Origin: Sphingomonas carotinifaciens
GTDB taxonomy: Bacteria > Pseudomonadota > Alphaproteobacteria > Sphingomonadales > Sphingomonadaceae
Length of the DNA: 64,000 bases
Assembly (NCBI RefSeq): GCF_009789535.1
Contig: NZ_WSUT01000005.1
Span: 868,001-932,000 of the forward strand
Direction of reading: 5' to 3'
Below the pieces are notes generated by a model, which had not been told where the DNA came from, did no database searches, and saw only the letters and a list, made by a program, of their open reading frames with translations. This document shows positions 56,018-64,000 of the stretch, piece by piece; position 1 is the stretch's first letter; every line of letters begins with the position of its first letter. The position numbers and the translations under genes were made by a program.

Positions 56018-56740
56018 CTATGCCAGCGCGGGAGCCAGCCAGGCCGGTATCAGCGCGTCACCCAATGCCTCCACCCGGCGATGTTCCACCATCAGGCCGA
56101 GTTCGGGATAGGTGGCGCGTGTGCGGTCGCCCGCCTCGCCGAGCGGCGCGACGATCAGGCGGCGGTTGACCTTGGACCGGTGATGCATCCGCGCGGTATT
56201 CTCCTGCCCGACGTAGCAGCCCTTGGTGAAGCTGACGCCGTTCAACTCGCGGGCATTGCATTCCAGCCACAGGGTTTCGCCCGCACCGAGTTCGCCCACC
56301 CCTTCGGTGACGCCGAGGCGAAGGCGATGCGCGTCCCAGCCTTGCGCCGCCACGCCCGCGGGGGCGAGCCAGCGATGGCCGAGCGCGGCGAGGCGTGGAT
56401 CGGGCACACCGCGGTCGCCCTGCATGTTCCAGTGCACCGCCAGATCGGTGCGCTCGATGGCGATCGCGCGGCGCAGGCGATACAGTGCGAGCCGGCGCAA
56501 CAGCGCCTCCGCCTGATCCGCCTCCGCATCGATCAGCACCGCGTCCTCGTCCGCCCAGAGCAGGAAATCGAACAGGACCTTGCCCTGGGGGCTGAGCAGT
56601 GCGGTCCATTGCGGCGTCTGCGGGGTGAGCAGCGCGACGTCCTGCGTCACCAGCGCCTGCAGGAAGCCGCGAACATCGTCGCCGGACAGGCGCAGCACGG
56701 CGCGGGTTTCAAGGGTCGTTCCCGGGGTGGTCTCGTTCAT
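56018..56740 (-). CDS. ygfZ: YgfZ/GcvT-like folate-binding Fe-S maturation protein
   Basis: The protein has 240 aa from ATG 56740. GFLQALVTQDVALLTPQTPQ, WTALLSPQGKVLFDFLLW and FTKGCYVGQENTARMHHR. The KGCYxGQE motif with its essential Cys is diagnostic of YgfZ. The protein binds tetrahydrofolate and supports assembly or repair of certain Fe-S enzymes. It is divergent from pyrC, with starts 45 bp apart, and convergent with bla, with only 4 bp between the stops. Confidence 0.9.
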   Translation of the reverse strand: MNETTPGTTLETRAVLRLSGDDVRGFLQALVTQDVALLTPQTPQWTALLSPQGKVLFDFLLWADEDAVLIDAEADQAEALLRRLALYRLRRAIAIERTDLAVHWNMQGDRGVPDPRLAALGHRWLAPAGVAAQGWDAHRLRLGVTEGVGELGAGETLWLECNARELNGVSFTKGCYVGQENTARMHHRSKVNRRLIVAPLGEAGDRTRATYPELGLMVEHRRVEALGDALIPAWLAPALA

Positions 56741-56784
56741 GCCCTCAAGGTAGGAGGGCGCACGCAACCGTGAAAGGCCCGGCC

Positions 56785-58107
56785 ATGACGACGTTCGACC
56801 TCACCCTCACCGGCGGCACCGTGCACACCCCCGGTGGCCCCATCCGCGCCGATGTCGGGGTGCGGGACGGGCGGATCGTTCATATCGGGCCGGTGGGCGA
56901 TGCGGGGCGCCGCGTCGATTGCACCGGGCTCGACATCCTGCCCGGCGTGATCGACACGCAAGTGCATTTCCGCGAGCCCGGCCTGGTCCACAAGGAGGAT
57001 CTGGCGAGCGGCAGCCGCGCAGCAGTGATGGGCGGCGTAACCGCGGTGTTCGAAATGCCCAACACCAAGCCGAACACCGATTCGGCCGAAGCGATCGCCG
57101 ACAAGCTGTCCCGCGCCAAAGGCATGTATTGCGACCACGCCTTTTATGTCGGCGCGACGCACCACAATCCGCAGGCGCTGGCCGAGCTGGAACGGATGCC
57201 GGGCACTGCGGGGGTGAAGATCTTCATGGGCGCCTCCACCGGCGACCTGCTGGTCAGCGACGATGAAACGCTCAGCGAGGTGCTGCGTCACGGGGCGCGC
57301 CGCGTCGCGATCCATGCCGAGGACGAGGACCGGATGAACGCGCGCCTGTCCGAACGGATCGATGGCGATCCCGCCTCGCACCCCGTATGGCGCGACGACG
57401 AGAGCGCCTTGCTGGCCACGCGTCGCATCCTGCGGCTGGCGCGCGAGGCGGGGCGGCGCATCCATATCCTGCACGTCACCACGCCCGCCGAACTGGAATA
57501 TATCGCCGGGCACAAGGACATCGCGACCTGCGAGGTGACGCCGCAACACCTGACGCTGGCGGGTGAAGAGGCGTATCCGCGCCTTGGCACCTGGGCGCAG
57601 ATGAACCCGCCGATCCGCTCGGGCGCGCACCGCGACGGCCTGTGGCACTGGCTGAACCAGGGCGTGCCCGACGTCATCGGTTCCGACCATGCGCCGCACA
57701 CGGTGGAGGAAAAGGCCAAGCCCTATCCGCAGTCGCCCAGCGGCATGCCGGGAGTGCAGACGCTGCTGCCGCTGTTGCTCGACCATGCCGCCCACGGCCG
57801 GCTGACGCTGCAACGCGTGATCGAGCTGACCAGCGCGGGTGCGCAGCGCGTGTTCGGCATCGTCGGCAAGGGGCGGATCGCGGCGGGCTATGACGCCGAC
57901 TTCACGATCGTCGACCTGAAGAAGCGGTGGACCGTCGAGGAGCCGTGGCTGCAATCGCGCTGCGGCTGGTCGCCCTTCACCGGCGTGGAGCTGACCGGCA
58001 AGCCGGTCGGCACGATCGTCCGCGGTCAGGTGGCGATGTGGGAAGATACGCTGGCCGACGCACCGACCGGCGCGCCGATCAACTTCGAATCGGTGGCGTT
58101 CGGCTGA
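56785..58107 (+). CDS. pyrC: dihydroorotase
   Basis: The protein has 440 aa from ATG 56785; the GTG at 56770 adds five residues. GVIDTQVHFREPGLVHKEDL carries the metal-binding HxR motif. GVKIFMGASTGDLLV contains the strand with the bridging Lys/Glu region, HAEDEDRMNAR and HILHVTTPAELEYI supply His ligands, and GSDHAPHTVEEK is the catalytic Asp site. EVTPQHLTL is also typical. It cyclises carbamoyl-aspartate in pyrimidine synthesis. The sequence fits the class I / allantoinase-like group. It is divergent from the ygfZ gene and convergent with the DUF1134 gene. Confidence 0.93.
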   Translation: MTTFDLTLTGGTVHTPGGPIRADVGVRDGRIVHIGPVGDAGRRVDCTGLDILPGVIDTQVHFREPGLVHKEDLASGSRAAVMGGVTAVFEMPNTKPNTDSAEAIADKLSRAKGMYCDHAFYVGATHHNPQALAELERMPGTAGVKIFMGASTGDLLVSDDETLSEVLRHGARRVAIHAEDEDRMNARLSERIDGDPASHPVWRDDESALLATRRILRLAREAGRRIHILHVTTPAELEYIAGHKDIATCEVTPQHLTLAGEEAYPRLGTWAQMNPPIRSGAHRDGLWHWLNQGVPDVIGSDHAPHTVEEKAKPYPQSPSGMPGVQTLLPLLLDHAAHGRLTLQRVIELTSAGAQRVFGIVGKGRIAAGYDADFTIVDLKKRWTVEEPWLQSRCGWSPFTGVELTGKPVGTIVRGQVAMWEDTLADAPTGAPINFESVAFG

Positions 58108-58146
58108 TCGTGCGGGGCGGGGGAGCGGACGGCTCCCCCGGCCGGA

Positions 58147-58896
58147 TCAGAAGGGCAGCCAGCGCGAATTGTGGGTGAAGTTCATATAGCCGACATTCAC
58201 ACCCGCGCGCCAGCCGACGCCCAAGCGCACCGGGATCAGCACGACGTTGCCGCGGCGCAAATAGGTGGCGGCGAACCCGCCGACGAAATACAGCCGGCCC
58301 TCCGCGGCCGGGAAGCGGTGGAACAGCTCCTCGGTATCGTAGAGGTTGTAGACGAGGACGAAGACCTTGTTGGCATCGCCACCGATATCGAAGCCGAGCG
58401 ACGGACCGGTCCAGTAGACCGGCATCTGCCCCTCCACCTTGTGCGTCATGATGCCCGATCCGTAGCGGACGCCGACGACGAACGCGCCGGAGGCTTCGCG
58501 GCCGGCGATATAGGCGTTGGGGCGGCCCTGTTCCTTCAGGATGCGCTCCAGCATCCCGCCCAAGCCTTCCGCGCCCTTGCCGAACACGCCCTCGCCCGCT
58601 GCCAGCAGGTCGTCCCGCTCGAAGGTTTCGGAGGCTTGGGTGGTGGCGGTGGCGCGGGCCTCCGATCCGCTCTGGCCGGTGGTGGCGGGCGGCGGCGTTG
58701 ATGGCGTATCCTGCGGCGGCACCGGGGCGGGCTGAGCAGGGCGCGAGGGCGTGGTGGCGCGCGGCGGCGGCGACGGCTGCGTCTGCAGGTCGCTGTCGAT
58801 CGCCTGATTGGGATCGATGGTGCGCACCTGCGCCGTGCCGGGCCCGCCGGCGGCCATCAGCGCGGTGGCCGCTGCGATCCAGATGCTCCGCTTCAC
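58147..58896 (-). CDS. DUF1134 (EipA-like) envelope protein
   Basis: The protein has 249 aa with GTG start 58896 behind GGGGGAAGTG. KRSIWIAAATALMAAGGPG is a signal peptide. A Pro/Ser/Thr-rich linker (about 40-80) precedes the folded domain: EGLGGMLERILKEQGRPNAY then IAGREASGAFVVGVRYGSGI, and GGDANKVFVLVYNLYDTEEL. DUF1134 includes EipA, a periplasmic protein needed for envelope integrity in Brucella. A similar role is inferred. It ends near pyrC and is followed on the other side by tRNA-Ser. Confidence 0.88.
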   Translation of the reverse strand: MKRSIWIAAATALMAAGGPGTAQVRTIDPNQAIDSDLQTQPSPPPRATTPSRPAQPAPVPPQDTPSTPPPATTGQSGSEARATATTQASETFERDDLLAAGEGVFGKGAEGLGGMLERILKEQGRPNAYIAGREASGAFVVGVRYGSGIMTHKVEGQMPVYWTGPSLGFDIGGDANKVFVLVYNLYDTEELFHRFPAAEGRLYFVGGFAATYLRRGNVVLIPVRLGVGWRAGVNVGYMNFTHNSRWLPF

Positions 58897-59061
58897 TTCA
58901 CACTTCCCCCGCTAGACGGCATGGGCACAAGCTTAACCAGCCCGGGCCTTGCGACGCAATGAACGACGTTTGCGCTGATACCGCAATTTCTCGTCGCAAT
59001 GGGTGCAAGTCCTGGTTGATCGCCTCCCCCGGCCCCGCTATAGCCGCGGCTCGCCGCATCC

Positions 59062-59151
59062 GGAGACGTGGGTGAGTGGCTGAAACCAACGCTTTGCTAA
59101 AGCGTCGTACGGGAAACCGTACCGAGGGTTCGAATCCCTCCGTCTCCGCCA
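59062..59151 (+). tRNA. tRNA-Ser (anticodon GCT)
   Basis: This 90-nt tRNA has a long variable arm. GGAGACG (59062-59068) pairs with CGTCTCC (59141-59147), and the discriminator and CCA end are encoded. The anticodon loop TTGCTAA gives GCT (AGC/AGU codons). The variable stem is TACGGGAAACCGTA. It sits between the DUF1134 gene and the TonB receptor gene. Confidence 0.95.
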
Positions 59152-59164
59152 GCGGCCTCGCCCC

Positions 59165-61288
59165 TCAATAGCGTACCGATAGCGATGCCAAGACCGAGCG
59201 CGGGGCGCCGGGATAGATCCATTGTGCGCTGTAGCTGCTTTGCGCATAGGTCTGGTTCAGGATGTTATCGACCTCGATACGCGCGGTGATCCGGTCGGTC
59301 AGCGCGTATCCGATGCTTGCCTTTGCCTTTACATAGCCGTCCAGGCGCAGGTCGCTGCCGTCCAGCGCGGCGGCGCGGGGGCCGACATAGCTGGCGCCGG
59401 CCGCGAGATCGACATGCTGCGCCCCCACGGGCACCGTTGCGAACAGTTGCAGCGTACCGGCATGGCGAGGCACGTTCAGCACGTCGGAGCTGGGGATGTT
59501 CGGATCGCGCGCCTTTGCGTCGGTAAAGGCGTAGTTGCCGATCAGCCGCACCCCGCGCGCCAGGTCGACCTCGCCGTCGAATTCCACGCCCTGCGAGCGG
59601 ATGCGCCCGGTGGTGAGGAAGTTCGGTTCCGCCAGATCGGTGACCAGCACGTTCTGCTTGGAAACGTGGAACCAGCTTGCCGCGGCACGGAAGGACGGCA
59701 GCACGACCTTGGCGCCGACCTCCCACCCACGACCGGTTTCGGGGGCGAAGGGCAGGCCGTTGCGGTCGACACTGGAATTGGCGCGGAACCCCTCGCCCCA
59801 ATTGGCGTGGAAGGCGAAGCGGGGATCGGGGCGGAAGCGCACGCCGCCGCGAAATTCGATCGGGTTGCGCGTCAGCCGGCTGACGCGGCCGGCGATCTTG
59901 TTGTCGATCGTCTGGTCCAGATTTTCATAGCGCATGCCGCCCACGACGCTGAAGCTGTCGGTGACCTCCCACATGTCCTGCGCATAGGCGGCGACCGATT
60001 TGCGGCGCTCCGCCGTGACGGTGAAGGGGACGAGCGGGCCCGCTGTGCCGCCATAGACGGGATTGAACACATCGATTGGGTAGGGGTTGGCAGCGGTCGG
60101 GCGGAAGCGTTCCTGATAGGTGTCGAAATCCAGGTCGTAGAGCGTCACGCCGAAGCTTGGCCGATGCAGGCCGAGCAGATCGACGGTGCCGCGCACCTCC
60201 GCCCGCCCCGACCAGTCGGTCAGGTTCCAGTCGCGATAGCGACGCTGGCGCCGCACGACGCCGTTCACTGGTAGCGACGATGTCTCGGTGGAGAAGCCGC
60301 GGATCGTGGCGTCGCGGTAAGCCGCACCGCCCACCATCGTCCAGCTTCCGCCCAGATCCTGTTCCAGCGTCACCTCATGCCGCCAGTTGGTGGAGGATAC
60401 GCGGCCGTCCGCCGGCTCGCCCAGGAAGCGGCGGCGCGACACGGCCTCCGCATCGTTGCCGATCGCCGGGATGCCGCGGTCGAAGGGCGAGCGGAACTCG
60501 ATATATTCGCCCTGATAGGTGAGGGTCGTGCCGTCGAGGGGGCGCCAGCTTGCCGAGGGCGCGAACAGGCGGCGGCGCAGGTCGACATAATCGCGAAAGC
60601 CGTCGCTGTTCTCGATCGCGCCGACCAGCCGGATCGAGAAGCGGGGGTCGAGAAGCGATTCGACATCGGCCTCCACCCGCCACGTGCCGAAGGAACCGCC
60701 GCTGACCGTGGCCCCGGCACCGGTGCGGAACTGCGGCTTCTTGGTCACGACATTGACGATGCCGGCAGGATCGACCGCGCCGAACACCGCGCCGACCGGA
60801 CCTTTCAGCACCTCGATACGCTCGACATTGGCGGGATCGCGCGGCGGGCCGAAGCCGCGATTGGCCAGAAAGCCGTCGACGAAATATTCCGCGCCGGTAT
60901 CCGGCGTGCCTAGAAAGCCGCGGATCGCATAATTATCGCGCAGGCCACCCAGATTGTTCTGCTGCGAAATACCGCTGACCAGTTCCAGCGCGTCGGCCAG
61001 GCGGCGCACGCCGTAATCGTCCAGAATGCTGCGATCGAGCGCGATGCTCGCCTGCGACATACGCTCGGTGACGATGTCGGAGCCATTGACCCGGTCGACC
61101 CGGCGGCGGCCGAGCACGACGATATCGTCGACATTGTTATGATCGTGCGCATGCGCATGGTCGTCGTCGGCGGCCTCCGCCTGTTGCGCCGCTGCCGGCA
61201 GCGCAGGTGCGGCAAACAGGATCGCGGCCATCGCCAGCCAGCGCGCGCGCCCGCCCACCGGCACCCGCGTCGTCGTCGTCATCGTCAT
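59165..61288 (-). CDS. TonB-dependent siderophore-type receptor with His-rich N-terminus
   Basis: The protein has 707 aa. The signal peptide (about 1-35) is followed by DDDHAHAHDHNN, a His/Asp cluster that may bind metal. The TonB box region is DDIVVLGRRR. The plug contains LADALELVSGISQQNNLGGL, DNYAIRGFLGTPDTGAEYFV and VERIEVLKGPVGAVFGAVDP then AGIVNVVTKKPQF. The 22-strand barrel ends in SVLASLSVRY with a terminal aromatic. The layout is that of ferric-siderophore receptors (FhuA/FpvA type). The His cluster and the neighbouring cobalamin genes leave a metal other than iron possible. The upstream region contains a TATGA/TCATA dyad (61324-61342). Confidence 0.88.
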   Translation of the reverse strand: MTMTTTTRVPVGGRARWLAMAAILFAAPALPAAAQQAEAADDDHAHAHDHNNVDDIVVLGRRRVDRVNGSDIVTERMSQASIALDRSILDDYGVRRLADALELVSGISQQNNLGGLRDNYAIRGFLGTPDTGAEYFVDGFLANRGFGPPRDPANVERIEVLKGPVGAVFGAVDPAGIVNVVTKKPQFRTGAGATVSGGSFGTWRVEADVESLLDPRFSIRLVGAIENSDGFRDYVDLRRRLFAPSASWRPLDGTTLTYQGEYIEFRSPFDRGIPAIGNDAEAVSRRRFLGEPADGRVSSTNWRHEVTLEQDLGGSWTMVGGAAYRDATIRGFSTETSSLPVNGVVRRQRRYRDWNLTDWSGRAEVRGTVDLLGLHRPSFGVTLYDLDFDTYQERFRPTAANPYPIDVFNPVYGGTAGPLVPFTVTAERRKSVAAYAQDMWEVTDSFSVVGGMRYENLDQTIDNKIAGRVSRLTRNPIEFRGGVRFRPDPRFAFHANWGEGFRANSSVDRNGLPFAPETGRGWEVGAKVVLPSFRAAASWFHVSKQNVLVTDLAEPNFLTTGRIRSQGVEFDGEVDLARGVRLIGNYAFTDAKARDPNIPSSDVLNVPRHAGTLQLFATVPVGAQHVDLAAGASYVGPRAAALDGSDLRLDGYVKAKASIGYALTDRITARIEVDNILNQTYAQSSYSAQWIYPGAPRSVLASLSVRY

Positions 61289-61430
61289 GCTTGTCCCCGT
61301 ACGCCGTCATTGCAGCTTGCGTTATGATACACCGTCTCATAGTGGGACTGTGTTGCGGTGCAAGGTGAAAACGGCGGGCATGCCGGGATCGACCGGTTCC
61401 GCTCGGGCTTTGACCTCTTATGGAGTGTAC

Positions 61431-63248
61431 GTGTCGCCATTATACCCGCTGCTGCTGTCGTTGGCCGTGATCCAGCCGACCCCCGACCCGACACCGAATG
61501 TGAATCCGCCCGCGCAGGATCCGGCGCGGCCCCGCGTCACCCTGCCGCCGGCCATGCCCTGGTCGGGGCGGAGCGAGGCCCTGATCGCCAAACCGGGCGA
61601 TCCCTGGATCACCCCGGCCGAGGCGAACGGCTTCACCGCCACGCCTTCCTATGACGAAACGCATGCATGGATCGACCGGCTGGTCGCTGCATCGCCGCTG
61701 CTGTCGCGCGAGGTGTTCGGCCGGACATCGGAGGGGCGCGCGCTCTATGCGGTGCGGGCGCATCGTGGTGCCGCGGGCAAGCCCGTCGTGCTGATCCAGG
61801 CGGGCATCCATTCCGGCGAGATCGACGGCAAGGATGCCGGATTGATGCTGTTGCGCGACATTGCCCTGCGCGACAAGGCGGACCTGCTGGCGCAGGTCGA
61901 TATCGTGTTCGTGCCGATCTACAACGCCGACGGGCATGAACGGGCGAGCCCGTATAACCGGCCCAACCAGCGCGGGCCGAACAATCCGGGCGAACGATCG
62001 ACGCCGCAGGGGATCAACCTGAACCGCGATTACGCCAAGGCCGACGCACCCGAGACGCAAGGGATGCTGGCGCTGCTGCGGCGGCTGGACCCGGTACTGT
62101 ATCTCGACATGCACGTGTCGGACGGGTTCGATCACGGGTACGACGTGACCTATACCTTTGCCGCCTGGGGCACCTATACCCAGTCGCCCGCGATCACGGC
62201 GTGGCTGAACGGGTCGTTCCAGGCCGGCGTCGATCCCTTTGTGCGCCGGATGGGGCACCACCCGCATTTCTATCCCAGCGCGATCGACGAGCGCGATCTG
62301 TCCAAGGGATTGCGCTTCGCCTCGGAGGGGCCACGCTATTCGACCGGCTATGGCGACTATGCCCGCATCCCCACGGTGCTGGTCGAAATGCACTGCCTGA
62401 AACCCTATCGGCAACGCGTGCGGGGCGCCTATGCGATGATGGAAGGGGCGATCCGCCAGACCGCCCGCGACCTGCCTGCGCTACGGGCCGCGATCGCCGC
62501 GGACCGTGCTGCACGACCCGATACGCTGACCGTGAAATGGGAACGGCGCACGACCCCGATCGCGCAGGTGCCCTTCACCGCCATGGCGGCGCAACGCTAT
62601 CGCTCGCCCGCCTCGGGGGAAGAGGAACTCCGCTACCTCGCGCGCACGGAGGAAACCCGCGTGCCGGTGATCGGACAGGATGCAGTGGCACAGGTAATGC
62701 CGCCGCGCGCATGGTGGGTGCCGGCGAGCGCCACCGCAGTGATCGCCCGGCTGGACCTGCACGGCATCCGGTACGAACGGATCGCCGCGCCGCGCGAGAT
62801 GACGCTGGACCGCGTGCGCCTGAGCGAACCCAGGCTGGGGCCGGTCGCCGATGGCCGGGTGATGCTGTTCGCCGGCGGCTTTCATCATGCGCCGGAGACC
62901 GCGCTGTGGCGCGTCGGATCGGTACGTGTGCCCTATGATCAGCCGCGCGGGCTGCTCGCGGCCGCGTTGCTGGAGCCGGAGGCGGTCGACTCGCTGCTCG
63001 CCTGGGGCTTCTTCCCGGAAATGCTGCAGGCGAATGGCGCGATGGAGCGCTATGCCAGCGTACCGATGGCGGAAGCGATGCTGGCACGCGATCCGGCGTT
63101 GAAGGCGGCGTTCGAGGATCGGCTGCGCCATGACCCGGCCTTTGCCGCCGATGGCGCGGCGCGGCTGGCCTGGTTCGTGGCGCGCTCGCCCTATGCCGAT
63201 GATCGCTACCTGCTGTATCCGGTCGGGCGCGAGGTCGAGGGGCGATAG
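61431..63248 (+). CDS. M14 zinc carboxypeptidase family protein, secreted
   Basis: The protein has 605 aa from GTG 61431, with GGAG six bases upstream. SPLYPLLLSLAVIQPT is a signal-like segment. The M14 core: GRTSEGRALYAVRAHRG, IQAGIHSGEIDGKDAGLMLL (zinc ligands H and E), GINLNRDYAKADAPE (substrate-binding NRD), and YLDMHVSDGFDHGYD (third zinc His). PTVLVEMHCLKPYRQRV probably holds the general-base Glu. The C-terminal 220 residues are a beta-rich extra domain. It trims C-terminal residues from peptides or peptidoglycan-derived peptides outside the inner membrane. Confidence 0.88.
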   Translation: MSPLYPLLLSLAVIQPTPDPTPNVNPPAQDPARPRVTLPPAMPWSGRSEALIAKPGDPWITPAEANGFTATPSYDETHAWIDRLVAASPLLSREVFGRTSEGRALYAVRAHRGAAGKPVVLIQAGIHSGEIDGKDAGLMLLRDIALRDKADLLAQVDIVFVPIYNADGHERASPYNRPNQRGPNNPGERSTPQGINLNRDYAKADAPETQGMLALLRRLDPVLYLDMHVSDGFDHGYDVTYTFAAWGTYTQSPAITAWLNGSFQAGVDPFVRRMGHHPHFYPSAIDERDLSKGLRFASEGPRYSTGYGDYARIPTVLVEMHCLKPYRQRVRGAYAMMEGAIRQTARDLPALRAAIAADRAARPDTLTVKWERRTTPIAQVPFTAMAAQRYRSPASGEEELRYLARTEETRVPVIGQDAVAQVMPPRAWWVPASATAVIARLDLHGIRYERIAAPREMTLDRVRLSEPRLGPVADGRVMLFAGGFHHAPETALWRVGSVRVPYDQPRGLLAAALLEPEAVDSLLAWGFFPEMLQANGAMERYASVPMAEAMLARDPALKAAFEDRLRHDPAFAADGAARLAWFVARSPYADDRYLLYPVGREVEGR

Positions 63249-63659
63249 CTATTCGACCAGCATCCCCTCCGGCGGGGTGCGGACGATGAAATGTCCCTTC
63301 ACCCCTTCCGGCCACTGCTTGAAGGGGACGCGGCCATGCTCGCTATCGGCATAGGCGGTCGCGTAATCGAGCAGCGCGCGTGCCGCATCCGCGTCGGGCG
63401 CGAAGCGGCCAAGGACATAGCCGACCTTGGCCGCCGCGCGCAGATGCACGGTGCAATGTTCGGTGCAGGCGAACAGGCAGGGCATCGTCTCCACCGTCAC
63501 CGCGGCATAACGCGGGTCGAGCGCCTGCACCACGCGCAGCGCCTCGGCCAGGCGCGCGCCGCCGCGCTGGCCATGTTCGTCCTCGCGCGCGTCGGCGGAA
63601 AAGCGGCAGGTATCGCAGACGACGAGCGAGGGACCGGGAGCGGCGGGCTTCAACTGCAT
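63249..63659 (-). CDS. DUF1636 metal-binding protein
   Basis: The protein has 136 aa. VVCDTCRFSADAREDEHGQR, VETMPCLFACTEHCTVHLRA then AAKVGYVLGRFAPDA. The CxxC plus CLxxCxxxC arrangement is a thioredoxin-like 2Fe-2S pattern as in DUF1636. The family is found almost exclusively beside cobalamin biosynthesis or cobalt-handling genes (CobW region). The gene lies 18 bp downstream of bluB on the same strand, which fits that role. Confidence 0.9.
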   Translation of the reverse strand: MQLKPAAPGPSLVVCDTCRFSADAREDEHGQRGGARLAEALRVVQALDPRYAAVTVETMPCLFACTEHCTVHLRAAAKVGYVLGRFAPDADAARALLDYATAYADSEHGRVPFKQWPEGVKGHFIVRTPPEGMLVE

Positions 63660-63677
63660 GGAGGGTCCTTTAGAAGA

Positions 63678-64000
63678 TCAGCGTTCGAACAGGCGGTCGG
63701 CAAGCGGTTCGCGCGCCTGCCAGCCGCGGCGTTCCAGTTCGGGGATGTCGGACGGGTCCTGCGGATAGCCCAGGCACAGCACGCCGATCAGCGTCCAGCC
63801 GGCCGGCACGTCCAGCATCGCGGCAACGGGCAGCGGATCGAGGATCGATACCCAGCCGAGCCCCAGTCCGCGGGCCCGCGCGGCAAGCCATAGCGTGTGG
63901 ATCGCCATCACGCTCGAATAGCGCAGCATTTCGGGCATGGTCGCGATGCCAAGGCCGTGGCCGGCGGCGGGACTCTCGTCGTTGAACACGGCCAGGATCT
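63678..64000 (-). CDS. bluB: 5,6-dimethylbenzimidazole synthase BluB, C-terminal part
   Basis: The frame is open to the right window edge, so only about the last 107 residues are seen. ILAVFNDESPAAGHGLG, MLRYSSVMAIHTLWLAARAR, GLGLGWVSILDPLPVAAMLD and WTLIGVLCLGYPQDPSDIPE, then ELERRGWQAR are closely conserved in BluB. BluB uses FMNH2 and O2 to make the lower ligand of vitamin B12. It is followed by the DUF1636 gene; with cobS and cobT at 27-30 kb this indicates aerobic B12 synthesis. The N-terminus lies outside the window. Confidence 0.9.
   Translation of the reverse strand, partial: ILAVFNDESPAAGHGLGIATMPEMLRYSSVMAIHTLWLAARARGLGLGWVSILDPLPVAAMLDVPAGWTLIGVLCLGYPQDPSDIPELERRGWQAREPLADRLFER

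Noticed and set aside
1..64000. CRISPR array
   Set aside because: No regularly spaced direct repeats with unique spacers were seen; the only tandem repeats are the unit-based inverted repeat at 21.1 kb and polyproline codons.

Overview
The window looks like a piece of an alphaproteobacterial, most likely sphingomonad (Sphingomonas-type), chromosome. The reasons are high GC, densely packed genes with many 4-bp ATGA overlaps, an OmpA with a long polyproline linker, a TonB-dependent receptor, an aerobic-type cobaltochelatase pair (cobS/cobT) and an RcGTA-like gene transfer agent cluster. The assignment is by gene content only.

Positions 1 to about 20.2 kb are accessory. They open with a truncated hypothetical gene and a putative PD-(D/E)XK nuclease carrying a DnaJ-type zinc ribbon. 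Next come an esterase / SEDS-like membrane protein / PadR operon, a VOC protein, a DnaQ-like exonuclease coupled to an unknown gene, and an ArsR regulator with a clear operator. From 8.2 to 18.2 kb lies a Tn7-like (TniABQ-type) transposition module with an overlapping or tightly spaced run: TnsA-like endonuclease, DDE transposase TniA/TnsB (D292, D375, E411), ATPase TniB/TnsC, and a long zinc-finger TniQ/TnsD. Four further genes just upstream look like diverged pieces of TniA: two integrase-core-like proteins encoded tail to tail, and two proteins resembling only the TniA N-terminal region. This is the most unusual content of the window. A SIR2-like gene with extra CxxC motifs follows tniQ and may be defence cargo.

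From 20.3 to 39.9 kb the window is mostly housekeeping. It holds an ATP-grasp protein, an inverted repeat, a five-gene operon (BolA, GST, Nudix, pirin, epoxide-hydrolase-like), a J-domain protein, SRPBCC/VOC/DUF1428 genes, and cobS-cobT with an MntA/HepT toxin-antitoxin pair inserted between them. An RHH protein, a DUF922 protease-like gene, a PepSY-like membrane protein, a Fic enzyme, tRNA-Val, a glutaminyl cyclotransferase with an XRE regulator, a DapF-like epimerase, an MpaB-like oxygenase, an envelope pair and a PAS protein follow.

Positions 40.1 to 53.5 kb form a near-complete GTA-type head and tail cluster: small and large terminase, portal, protease, capsid, connectors, tail tube, chaperones, tape measure, distal tail, hub, NlpC/P60 and tail tip, then a DUF2793 protein. 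It has no integrase, replication or lysis-control genes. It is interrupted by two copies of a roughly 200-bp palindromic repeat, and its gp12 equivalent carries a large extra N-terminal part.

Positions 53.6 to 64 kb hold ompA, a class A beta-lactamase, a YgfZ-like protein, dihydroorotase, a DUF1134 protein, tRNA-Ser, a TonB receptor, an M14 carboxypeptidase, a DUF1636 protein and the end of bluB. The last two, with cobS/cobT, point to cobalamin synthesis.
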